The notes beneath the pieces were generated by a model. The model was not told where the DNA came from. It was given only the letters and a program-made list of their open reading frames with translations, and did not search any database. From positions 6,944,001 to 7,008,000 of the forward strand of contig OZ199839.1 in NCBI GenBank assembly GCA_964304625.1: DNA of 64,000 nt, written 5' to 3'. This document shows positions 11,645-24,000 of this stretch, piece by piece (positions within the stretch are counted from its first letter, which is position 1; every line of letters starts with the position of its first letter). The stretch comes from Kudoa neothunni (taxonomy: Eukaryota; Cnidaria). The translations under genes were made by a program, and so were the position numbers.

Positions 11645-12130
11645 GATGTGACACTCGGACTCAGAACCGCGAGGTAATGGGTTCGAACCCGCCGGTGGTC
11701 AGACTACTGCTTCCGTGTCGGTAGGTCTCTATCCCATATTTGGGAGCTGTGGTTAAAGTGTACGTTCGCTGTGGAGTGGGATGAGCGTGAATAGAAGTTT
11801 GAATCTCCGAAGCCCATTGAAAGGCAAAGTGATTTGCAACCTTACAAAACCAATGTCCATAAAGAAATAGGGTTTGGGATGGTGGTCGCCCTGAGACGAG
11901 GACGTTTAGTGGGTTAAAGTCCCACATTACCGCATAGAGATAAGAGATAAGAGATAAGGAGCGGGGTTTCATGTTACGTCCTGCGGTGCCTACAGCGTTA
12001 ATGGAAGAGGTATGACCAACCAGAATTCCACAACCTAATAAGTTGCGCCAGGGGTTTTACCATGTGAACAAAAAAAATTGTGAACGCTGACTTCCGTCGC
12101 CTTCGGTTACCACGGGGAACCCCTATTCAA
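11645..12130 (+). mobile_element. SINE-like unit with several Pol III B-box-like motifs
   Basis: A GC-richer island about 480 bp long stands out from its A/T surroundings. It contains three B-box-like motifs: GGTTCGAACCC near 11681, AGTTTGAATCTCC near 11797 and GGGTTAAAGTCCC near 11912. An A-box-like TGGTTAAAGTG lies near 11752. A short (GATAAGA)n run is at 11938-11958. This suggests a tRNA-derived, perhaps composite, SINE. No A-box/B-box pair folds into a convincing tRNA cloverleaf, so it is not called a tRNA gene. No tail or target duplication was identified, so the borders are approximate. Confidence 0.45.
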
Positions 12131-13700
12131 TGTATTCTTCGGGCCAGTTTTTCGTCTTTATGCATATTTTTAACAATTAGCAATGTTTAATATAAATAAT
12201 TAAAAATCCAAAATCGAGGGGATTAGACATGAAAAGTGAAAACAGAGAATGCTTATTGTGCATAGAGCCATGTATTCTTTCAAGAGAAGGGAAATAGAGA
12301 GTTATGAATCGTTGGATATTTAATATATATTATTATAAAAGCTAATTTGCCTAAATATTTTACAAGTTCAATGGTTATCTATATAGTTAAAGAAGATAGG
12401 TAATTTCCTAATAATATTCTTAGATCTGCTAAATAAGTTGTACAGAACAAACAACAATAAAGTTCCGCGCCCGTCAAACCCCTCACAATAACTCACTGAA
12501 CCATTAGAATTCGATCGAAACTCTGTTGGTAACTACCGCTCAAGCGGTTTTACTGCTTGGGTGAGAAAAAAATTTTAGAAGTCAATTAAACTTTAAACCC
12601 CAAAATTCTAGTAACTATAGTTATCTGTCTCCTTCATTTAAAAAGAATGAAGTAAAAATATGACTAACTTACGATGTAAAATCGTATATTTTGAGAGATA
12701 TATGAAAAATTGAATAGAATATTAACAGAAGAAAAAGAAGTTTTTAAATTATTATAAATTCACGGAAAATGAATTTGAGAATATTTTCAATGTACATAAT
12801 TTGTCTTTTAGCGTTACGTAAAGATTGTAATGTAATTAAAACTTAGGGTTGATAACTAGAATAGTCCATCTAAATATTTTTCATATAAAAAATTGCCTTA
12901 ACAAGAAATTAGAGATTAGGTGGTAAAATAAATTTTTCCTTTTAATAATTTTGAATATAAAAGAAATAGATTTCATATTCATTATCAATTCTGTTACCAG
13001 TTTAAATTTCAGAATAAAATTTTCAGATGGACTTATTAATTCCTTCGCTCCATTTAAATAATTTTTTAAAAGTCCTTTGAAATAAAGTCAATGGGTAATT
13101 TAACTTAAATTAAAGAGATTTTTAAAAATATTATGTAACTTACCTCTTCCAAATAGATTTAATTTAATATAAAAATATCTTGAAAATCGTTGTATGGATG
13201 TGAATTAAGCTGTTCAAACTCCTTAAAAATCTAAGACTATTTTATTTTCTTTAAAATAATTTTATACTGAGCTTTAATATTATGTGTGTATTTCATACAG
13301 TAGAAAATAATGCGCAAAAATTGATAATGGCCCGAATTCTATCAATAAATTCCCCACAAAATACTGTATATATTTTTAAACAACATAATATATCGTTCCA
13401 TGTTTATTAAATATAATTTTTCTCTAAAATCATATTAAAATAAATATTTATATAATTTCTTATTGAAATTTAAGTATTGAGATTAGCACAATAAAAATTT
13501 GGAGTATTTATCGTGGTTAACTTAGCAACAACTGAGCTATTATAGCGTTACAATAACCGCATACTATTTGCTGTTAATAAAAATTTCGAAAAGTAACTGA
13601 TTTTTAAACGAAGTTGGTTACTATGATAAAAAACAGTTAACTGATTGTATCAACAGAAGTTTCTGTGTAGCTTTCAAACTTAAAGTAATCGGAAAGATTT
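12131..13700. other. intergenic stretch beyond the 3' end of muskelin
   Basis: A/T-rich DNA with a weak hairpin near 12518-12550 (CCGCTCAAGCGG arms). No further kelch exon was found after the muskelin stop at 13701, and none is needed because the C-terminal segment is already accounted for. Confidence 0.5.
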
Positions 13701-16700
13701 TCAAAGACCTAAAATATATTCAACTATAGAAATAAAATTCAAGAGCACTTTTTGAAGATGTCGATCTTGTTTCTTAGTATGGTTCAAGTTGTTTGAGACA
13801 TCGTCGAAATTTATTGATTGGTCTCGATCCGTATAGTAGTCCACGTTGGGGTCATAATGGTCGACAATTCTACACATAAAGTCTTGAATCTAAGAAACCA
13901 ACTTATTCAACTTCAAGAATAATAAGAAACCTTATCAACACCTTGTTGTTTGATTTGGTTGGTTACAAACTGTTTTTCCTAGTAAAATTTTAGATGGCAT
14001 ATTAAAAAATAAGTTACTCTGAGCTGTAAACAAGCGCTTATAGGATTGTTTGAGGCCCATAGGTTGATTCTTTAGAATAATTGGTTATAATTTGTCAAAT
14101 GAATGTAATAAAGTACTGCTCACTATATATCATATCTTTCATTTTCTTTGCTAATTCATCTTTCGTAGGTTTATTTATCTGGCAAAAATTAATCCGATTA
14201 ATGAAATGATATGGTAATTTTTTATTAAAGTCTATTATACTTTACATGCCCACATATCGTTCAGGCGCAACGATCCAATACTATATTTTCCAGGGTTTCC
14301 GCCAAACAGATAGTTAATCTATGTTTTTAAGATGGAAAAAATCTCTAAAGCTATATTTCTATTACATTTGATGTGTGGTCGTAGACAAACTGGAATGCAA
14401 ATCTGGGTACTGGATAAGTATCGCAATATTTTGACCAATATTCAAGTCCAGTGTGTTTGTTTTCAAAGATGCAACTCCTAAAAATAAAAAAATAATATTC
14501 TGCCGTCAAATTGGATACAATATTTTTATTCTTTCTCCGATCAATTTTATTAATTTTCCTTTCGCATTAATATTTGTTTCAAAACAAGTTTCATAACTAG
14601 CTTGCAATATTAAAAAAATTATTATATTAATAGTCTACAAACAAACTTTATTAAATTCCCTAATTTAGTTTAGTATATTTTTTTAAATATAGGCATATTT
14701 ATATTAAAGATAATTAATATACAATAGTGAACCGGTTGGATGCAATCCCCTCAAAAAAATGAAAAGTGCGCGAAATTAGCAAAGTCCGGTTTTACTCATT
14801 TCTGTGCGCGCGTGTAGTAAAATAAATAACTCTTTAATATAATTGAATAGCAAAAGTTGAGATTTAATAATAATTATTATTTCTACTCATAATTAAAGTA
14901 ATTTTATATTTTCGTCTGAGTAAACTTTTTGGAATAATTTCAAATATCTTGCTGCGGCGGCATTAGCATGTTAGATGAACTTTTTTGTAAAAATTATAAA
15001 ATATTTTTTAATCCAACAAATAAATTAAGTATTTATGATAAATAATTGATATCATACCAAACGTTTTAAAAATTTTATTCTCGTTTTTTAAGACCCCATT
15101 AATAGTGGATTTGGAGGGGATGTTTAATTTCTTTATAAAAGCAGATTTGGCAGTTGTTTGGGAATATTGCGAAAGTTTTTATATTTTATTTTTCTTAAAT
15201 ATTTTTTATATTCTAATTTTTTATAATTTCAAAATTAATCGTTAAAATAAAATCATATATAAAAACTAATATTTAAAATATTCATACAAATATGGTTAGT
15301 TCTATGCATTCTTCGTAGCATAGTTAAAATAGCATTCAATCTAACATTACGTCAAAGTTTTTAGTAGTATAAATTCCTCGAAAGGTTTTAAATGTATATG
15401 AATGTACAATAGGGGTGATTACCATCTATTTTTGTTGAATTCATACACGTACAAACTATTTGATGATGGAGAGGCGTTTTGATTCTTCTTGTAACGTTCA
15501 AGACCCTAAAAGTCACAAAATTAAAATTTGATCTAACAATAACACTGTTATTACACTGTAGAGGTACATTTCTCTTTTGGAAGGGTTGTACGTGGATCTC
15601 ATTGTATATGAGTAGTTAGGGTCTAACAGATATCAAATAATGGACGATAATCTAATTTTACTTGAATCTGGTCTCTGACTATCCATATCACTGATGTAGC
15701 TTACGTCACCGGAACGCAAATCAATATAGCAGAATTCGCTATATCCAAATGAGAACTGAAATAATTTGATGATAATTTACTCAATAGTGTTGGCGCCCCT
15801 ACTTCCTCCAGTGATTATGACATAGCCCAAATCCTAAGAAAAAGTATCATATAACATTAATCCGCTTATTTTATCTTTGTATTTTTTAATAAATTAAGTA
15901 ATTATTAATTTTATATTTTTACATTTAATATCCCATATTAAATATTCAACAAATAAAAATTATATTTTATCCAATTAACCAACCTCGTCAATGTGCATTG
16001 AATGGTCACTCCTTGGTTCGATTTCTATCTGCTCATTTCGCCATTGAGTAGCGTGTCTAGATTATTTGTAGATTAATTAACATAAATGATCCCATACTTC
16101 CTCCACGTTTGACTTTTGACGCTGTAGAAATATAATTGGCCGCATTTTGTGGAATAATGCTTTCTAAAATTAGACTAATATAAGTACACATCCAACATAA
16201 TTATTTCTTATCTTTATCATTATCGAAATATAAAATATGATGAAAATATTAATAAAAATAGCTTACTCGCTAAGAATGTTTCCTCCAAACACAAAAATTA
16301 AATCAAATGTATCACAATAGATCATCTAAATATAAATCACTCTTAATATAAATCAATCTTAATAAAATGAACTAATTATTAATGTGCTTCCCGATTTGGA
16401 GTTAGACTTACTGTTTGTTTTATAAAATTATTTCATTTTTATTATTATTATTATTATTATTGAAATAATAAATTATCTCCTATCTAGATGAGAACCTTTT
16501 CATCTTAATTATTTGATAATATTTCATAAAGAAGAATAATTTCTCACTTTAGTAAATCTTACCAAATCTTGATCCTGACATTTTTAACTAATATATAAAA
16601 TTGTACATGCTTTAAATCATTAAATCAATAAATATAACTTTTTATATCTACGCTTATCAAGATATCTCTATTCGAGAAAGATACTAAGTTTTGACGTAGT

Positions 16701-19700
16701 TCAATATTAAATATACTTTTAATCCGATTATAATTTTTTTTCAATGTTGAATAACTTCTTATTATTATATATTAAAATTTATAAAATATAATTTTTTTGT
16801 AATAATTTCATGAAATATGTCAATTTAATTACTATTATCAAATAGACTTTGACTAAGTAAAATCAATTTATTAATATTTTTTGGTGCAAATTCCTGTAAT
16901 GCATAACTGTGATTATTACTTATTATTAAGTATTAGCGTGAAATTTCCTACAATCACGAGATATCGAAGTACATTTTACTTTGAAAAATATCTTAATAAA
17001 TTGTTCTAATTTATAGAAAGGGGGATTAAACCAAAAATTTGTTTATAATTTACCCTTTAAATAATTTGATACATTTTTATTAAATTTACCATACGGGAAT
17101 CATCGAAAAATTGTAAAATTTGTATAGCTAGTAAAAACTTCGACAATTAATCTCAATAAATCAGATCAATCTTCCTTAGACTGAAATAACAATAAATACG
17201 CTCATATGAATAAAATGTTCGGGCACTGCTAATTTTATATAGATTGATGATATACTTAAATAAACATATTAATTTAGTTATTAAAGGGGGATGTTAATTT
17301 GAACGGACCATAATTCATTCTTTAATAAGTGCACGTTAATACTATTAGACATCGTGTAACCCACTTAATAATTTTAAAATCTATAAAATCTTAGCTTCTA
17401 TATTATTTAATAATAAATAAAGGAATTTTTTAAAATTCAAAAAATATTTTTCCATCCAACGTAAATTATAATGCGATAGCGTATTTGTGACAAATAAATA
17501 GACAAATGATTATATAAACAGTAGATATCTCATAAAAATATTCAAAATTGTATGAAATTTTCAAAAGTTTAATGATTATTATATACAAAATAAAAATAAT
17601 AAATTAATTTTTCTAATTTATTAATTTTACTCGTAAAGCAATAATTAATATATAAATGAGAAAAACTTAAATGAATTGTATCTATATGGTAGATGAACGC
17701 ATAGGCGCCCAAAAACTAGAATGAATTACATGATTAATTTTAATCCTTTATTAGGTTGTTCTTAATAAGGACATGAAATCGAATTCTAATCAGGAGGCAC
17801 CAATTTTATTAATGGATAAAAGCAAGATAATTAGACAACTTTGCTGTTACCTGGTGACCAAAACAAAGCGGAGGCCCATATTGTTGTAGATTTTTGTTGT
17901 ATAGATTTTTCCAGGTATTTTTTTCAATGTCATACGAATAGAATTCGTTCTAAAAATGAAGAAACTCTACCAACCAAATCTAAATAGATTGATGTGATGC
18001 CTTTAGATATTCTTCTTCGGTGTAATCTTTGAATCTCCCTAGAACGTACAGAAGCTTTCGTTTACGATCTATACACATTTGATGACAGGACCTCGGTGTG
18101 GGACCTCCCTAAATCGGATGATTTTACTAAAGTATGAAACCAAAAGCAACAATCATTACATCCAAGCTAGTGTCTGAACTGATCAGTTTCCATTGGTTGG
18201 TTTTGATGTAATAGACCCAAAAATCGCCGAGGTCAACTTCTCCATCCCATCCTCCGTACATATAAATTTCACCTTCTTCCGGTAGAAGGCACATTTGGTG
18301 TCCTCCGCGCATTTTTGGCTGCATGGACCCATCTAGTAAGAATACATATATCGTTTTTCCCAGAGTAATCACCTTGTTGGTAGAGGCCATTTTTCTGTAG
18401 TTGGATCCATTCAAAGTTGTGTTTGATATTGTGGTGATATTGATGAAAGGCTTTTGCTATGAACAGTTCACATTCAATTGGAAACCTCAATCAATCAACA
18501 AATATAATTACTTTTAGAAAATTGATCAATCACTTGAGTGGCGCTATAAAAATCTCGATCAAATACCAGATTTTGGTAGAGTTTATCAATGAGAAGCATT
18601 CGGTTGGGAGGGAATGTGTTTTTTAGCGCCAGATAATAGGGTTTATTATCCAAATATCTCAATTTTGCCATACATTCCATTAAAGAATCATTAGATTTTT
18701 TCTTCAAAAACACATCAATATTCCACGTGTGCAATCACACATTAAAGATACATTGAAATATTTTTCCAAAAGTGTGTTAACCAATTCGTCGTTGCCAATG
18801 CAAGTGAAATAAAATGGCCATACGGAAATATTGGAGGAGTAGGACCAGCCGGATAGAATAACTGCAATTAAAGTGATATTTTGTAGACTGATAATGATCC
18901 TACCTATTTTTACATATCTAACAGGAGCAGGAAATTCGTTTGGCTCTAATAAAAACACTACTTCCTCTACTAGCTGGGTGTAATCTGAGCATCTACATGA
19001 GCAGAAATAAGAGATTCATTAGCATATTATGGGGGAATTATTTAATAATTAAATTATTCTCTATTTGTAAAGAAATACCCATGAAATATACGGAACCAAT
19101 CTTCTTTGTTGTAACTCGCAAAAACTTCAAATTGTTTGAGTGCCCCCATTTTTGGACATGATTTTTTCACAAAATTTAACGAATGTAACACTTCAAGTCG
19201 TTCCAACTCAAGTATTATATACTAAAAACGTTATTGAGAGAATTCTAACAACTTTATCAACTCGTACCTCATAATGATTTACAATATCTGCACACCATCG
19301 TGTCATCAGGGTCACATTATCATAAAGTAGCACATTCCTATCGATAGGAGTGATAAAATTTCAAAAAAATTAATAACGTATAATCTTAAAAAAATTAAGC
19401 GATATAAACGAAAATCAATTTTTCGATCTTTATAAAAACACGAATAAGTTTTTATCAAATAAAGAATTAAAAATATTTACTGTATTAAGATTTATTTAAC
19501 AACCGAACGAATGGCTCTCTTATGATTGAATCGACACAAAAATTATTCGTTGCAATATATAACATAATAACTATCTGAGTTATTTAGTTTACATAAATTC
19601 GTAAAAAAATACTATAATAAAAAATGAATGGAATAAATGTAAGTCAGTTTTTTCAGTTTGCATGAAAACATGAAGAATTTTCTATCAAACAAAGGATTAA

Positions 19701-20102
19701 AAATATTTACTGTATAACGATTTATTTGGCAACCGAATGAATGGTTCATTAATGATTGAATCGAAACAATAAAAATTATTTGTTCGAATATATAACAAAT
19801 AATATCTATTTAAATAATTAAATTCATTTAAAATTGTAAAAACGTATTTATTTTAAATCGATAAAAATGACGGAAGATACCGCATCGAAGAGAAATATAG
19901 TTAAAATTAAATTAAAGGTTAATTGATTATTGTTTACTTGAAAAATGTCATATAACTGCAAAAAAAACGTTCTAAATACTTACTCTGGATAGTAATTTTC
20001 ACTGTATGATGACCAACTGTCTACATTGTAATGTACTACGGAGTACTGAGTTGGACTATTAGCTATGTCAGTGAATGATGGGGTGTTTGAGTCGATTATC
20101 AT
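13701..20102 (-). CDS. MKLN1: muskelin (LisH/CTLH-linked kelch-repeat protein), complete
   Basis: 22 exons join in frame to 719 codons with stop (718 aa; vertebrate muskelin is about 735 aa): 19984-20102, 19268-19337, 19079-19221, 18904-18992, 18752-18861, 18512-18701, 18373-18456, 18160-18332, 18001-18108, 17851-17949, 16267-16325, 16098-16163, 15984-16056, 15781-15833, 15662-15738, 15555-15622, 15423-15505, 14366-14477, 14241-14318, 14117-14178, 14018-14069, 13701-13889. The N-terminal discoidin-like domain (SWSSYSENYYPE, NEFPAPVRYVKI) precedes a CTLH-like helical region (LLIDKLYQNLVFDRDF). Kelch repeats follow (RGGHQM...YMYGGWDG, DLIFVFGGN, GYVIITGGSRG, NYLFGGNPGK), then the conserved C-terminal segment. 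In vertebrates muskelin is a substrate-recruiting subunit of the CTLH/GID E3 ligase and a trafficking adaptor. Most introns are 41-51 nt; introns 1 and 10 are about 0.65 and 1.5 kb, and the intron after exon 17 about 0.95 kb. The intron after exon 9 appears to be GC-AG. Confidence 0.93.
19440..19860. repeat. two-copy imperfect direct repeat in muskelin intron 1
   Basis: Two copies, about 19440-19625 and 19668-19860, run in the same direction about 227 bp apart. Both contain AATTAAAAATATTTACTGTA, then a GATTTATTT(A/G)(A/G)CAACCGAA stretch, ATTGAATCGA(C/A)ACAA and AATATATAACA. The second copy has several substitutions and small indels. It explains part of the unusual length of this intron. Confidence 0.75.
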
Positions 20103-21000
20103 CAGATGTTTCCTTAGTCAGCACGTCAATCTATCCTGCCAAAAATTAAATGGATTTATGGATTATTAAGATTAGATAGTTGCTACTTGCAAATAGAGAT
20201 TATCCTATCGGCATTCCACTGCCAATTGAGCTGCTCACTAACGATAGCCGGTACCTATCTATTTATTACTAGTCGAAACTGCTGTGTTGATTAATATCGG
20301 TTAAGAGTTACGCAGTTATGCAGTTAACAGGTTCTCTATGGATGTTTGTGTGATTAAATTGTTGTTTATTAGGGCCTAATTTTATAGCTTTTTTATTCTC
20401 TAATCCAATGACTCAATAGAAACCTTTGACACCTTGGTGGTTGTAAATCGGTCACCATTATTCTTATATGTCGATAATTATCTCAATCGACATAATATCG
20501 ATATCGCATATTATAATAAAGTTAAATCAAGTCAAATCAAATCAACTATACAAGAGTTGGTTTGTTTTTCCTGATTTGATACGATTAAAACGTATGCAAG
20601 TTTCATCAGTTTGCACATTAATCAGGGGTATTACAACACATTTGAGAATTGGATCACCTGAAAAGTTTTATTTCAATAGAAAGGCATGCGTTTTTTAATT
20701 TTAATAAATTAAATTCTAGACTACGACTAAATCTAAATATAAAGAGATTCAGTTCGAAAAATGAATCAGTAGGTTTTCAGTCGCAAATAGGACACAACAT
20801 TAATAGATAAATATAATTAGATGAATAAATAGATAGCTAATAAGAGAGTAAGAAGTAGGCAGTCGTACATTCAAGAAAATTCAATAACTGATCAATATTA
20901 TTTATTATTGAGAAAATGGTCGAGTTCGCTTTTACTTGAACACAAGAATACCTAAATTTAAATATATCAATAAAAAAATTCTTCTATGTGTAATAATTAA
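20103..21000. other. intergenic stretch between muskelin start and filamin end
   Basis: The muskelin start is at 20102 (MIIDSNTPSF...) and the filamin stop at 21001-21003, both on the minus strand. The interval is the muskelin 5' flank and the space beyond the filamin terminus. No exon or RNA gene could be supported. Confidence 0.55.
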
Positions 21001-24000
21001 TCAGAGAAATACTTTTATAGGGGATTTTTTCAAAGGTATACCCTTCCAAAAAATATCAATAATGTAGATTCCCACAAGAAGTGGATTGTAATGGCAATGG
21101 ATTGTAAAATGCTCGATATTTTTATTTTTTCCAGACGACGAAAACATTAAATATTTTTCTCGGCGTGCAACTTTGGAGTCCAGTTGGTAGGCCCTATCTG
21201 GACCGGTGAGCTGAATCTCTAACTCCCCATCCCCCTCTCCAACGATGTCGATGTCAAATTCTCCTATGTAATCCTCAAGAATACAGCTATTCAGACCGGG
21301 TCCAGAAACTTTAACTGATTCCTCAAAATCCTCCTCCAAAACTACCACCTTATAGGGGCTGTTTCGAATGGGTAATTTGTCGGCTTCCAACTCGAGACAA
21401 TGAGGTCCAACGCACTTAGGAGTTACATGCACTTGATAGTAGTCTGTGGAGTTGGTGGAGATAGAAATGTAAGATGCTTCATTGTTTGGTCCGATACATC
21501 TACATCGGATACTCTTTGCGGGAAATCCACTTTCCACAATCACATCGAAATTGAATTTATCTCCAACACGGCACATATCCGGCACATTATTACAATCTGC
21601 AAAAAGTTACATACAATGAATTATTTGTTATATGTTACACAATCCAGTGGCAAAACGTCTTTTGGTCTGAATCTCATATGTATCAATATCTCCATTGGAA
21701 AGGTTGGTTATTTGGATTTTATGAGAACCCTCTTTTTTGGGAAGTAGATCCACAAAGTATTTATCGTAGTAGCCACTATAATCGATATCTTTGTACGGAT
21801 AGAGAGAAGTAGCATGATTGGAAGGATCCACAACCTCAAACTTAAAATTGTTTAAGCTGGTGGCGTTCATCTTCTTCGTGAAATATATAGGAATAGGGGT
21901 GGCTTCATTGACAAAGTCTAATGTATAAATTATGGGCTGATTTAATAAAATTACTAATAGCTTACATGATTTGTCGTGGTTGAGTTCAATAGAAAATTCT
22001 GGAGATTTTATTTCATTTGTAACTGGAACTATAGATGGAGCAGGGGCATGACTACGAGCAGGTTGCACACTAAATCCATAGGGACTGTTGGGAATATCGA
22101 AACCCCCATATGTGACTCTCAAGTTGTAATGCCCTGGCTTATAAGGTATAAATTTAGCGCAGTAACTATGGTATTCATCGATTCCACTTTTGGAGTTCTT
22201 TTCGTATTGAACCTCATTCAACATTTGGTTGGGGTCACTGTAAAAGATTCGAAGATCTCCCTCTCCACTCTATTTCATATTGCTATTATTTATCACATGA
22301 AATTTTTGATTACATCATATGGAATATATGCATTCAGTAAGCATTCATCATTGTTAAAAATAGGTTTTGAAGTTTCAAACATTGGGAAAACCACCTTAGC
22401 CCTGCTGAGATCGATCACATTCAACTCAAATGGTGATCCTAATAGCTCAACAGTTTCGCATGAGATTCTAAGATGTGAGATGTCTAAATTGTTGATATAG
22501 AAATGGCAAATGTAGGTTTGACTGTCGCGTCGGACAAATAAGGCAGGTTGTGTAAAGGAACCACCATTGCCTTTGTCCGCATAGACCGAACCCTCAAAAT
22601 TGAGAAAATCTTGCTGTTGCATCCCATTAGTTTTGATCTAATTCAGAATGCAACTTAATATCAAAAAAATGATTAAATTTGCGTTACAATAATTTCATGA
22701 GTTGATTTAAGGAGAATATTCTCTGGTCGATTGATCTGCACATGTATTTGACTCACATCCAACTGTTTTACTTGGATATTGATATCCTTGAAGGTTGAGT
22801 CTATGGAGATAGTTTGGTACATCAAACCCACATGATGGGTTCCATTTGAAGGTTCATAAAATGGCACTTTCAACTGTCTAATTTTATCGTTTGGACTGGA
22901 GATTTCCTCAAAGTCCTGAATTATCTGTAGATAATGAGTTCTTCCTTTAGGATTTTCGATCATTAAAACGCATTGTTGTAAAGGAACCTAATTAAACATA
23001 TTTAAATGTTAAGCTTATATTTTGAATATTACTGAAGAAGGTATTGTGACGTGGAAGTAGTACTTACGCTCACTATGAGAAAAAATCTTGTGTTCATTGT
23101 CGTGGTCAGGAGCTACAGAGAATAGATGCGTTTCGAGAACTTCTACTCTGAAGGGGGTTTCGTCTAGGGGTTTTTCATCGTAATTTATCCACACCGAATA
23201 CACTCCAGGCAACGCATGATAATACCATGCATGGGCCAACTTGACGCCTTCCCAACTGCTTTCTTGTTGAAACTTTAGGGGCAATTTAACGTTGCCACTA
23301 TTGCTAAGCATGTAGCCGGAAAGGTAGAGAGCGTTTCCGCGCTCGTTCATCATTATACGTGGGGTTATTTTGCCCTGATCGGTGGGCAGAATCATAATAT
23401 CATCGTCCATCTTAAACATAACATTGTGGTCTTTTGCCAAATCACGCAAGGGTTTGTTATCGACATGTAACGTCATTGATGTATTGGTGAGGGGGATATC
23501 GTTGAAAAAGGCACACACCTCGTAGGTGGTTGCCGCAATTGGTGACCAACTATACTCGAATTCGCAGCAGGGTGAAAGCGTTTGAATTCGACGACCCTTA
23601 TCGATAGTGATACTTTCATTGTTGGAGTAGACTTTAAGTGAGCAATTGAGTTGTTTTTCATAAAACTTAACAAAAATAAATCTCCACACAAATGATTAAT
23701 TCAGATATTTACCTGAATGGGAGTTTTCAGATTCACAGTGACTAGATCGTTTACAAAAATTTGATCGACATCATTTTTCAAGCTCAAACTAAAGCAACTT
23801 TGTCTAAGAACCTCAAGTGGGTATGGATTTCCAGGAAAAGGTATTTTATTGAAATAGAGATTGAGGAATTTTGTGTTTATCGTTGGGGCTGGGAGACAAC
23901 CTACAAAAGTGCCATTTTTGTTGGTAGCTTTTACATCGATAGGGGTGAGTTTGGTGATGTTTTCGTAATCATCCATCTCGACAACGTTTCCAGACAACAG

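Noticed and set aside
11675-11820. tRNA gene
   Set aside because: B-box-like motifs are present, but no seven-pair acceptor stem, D-arm and anticodon arm could be assembled around them.
11661-11972. 103-codon open frame on the minus strand
   Set aside because: It runs across the SINE-like unit and its B-box motifs; no protein family features, no splice context.
20468-20698. 76-codon open frame upstream of muskelin
   Set aside because: Low-complexity Ile/Ser/Lys composition with no homology or splice context.
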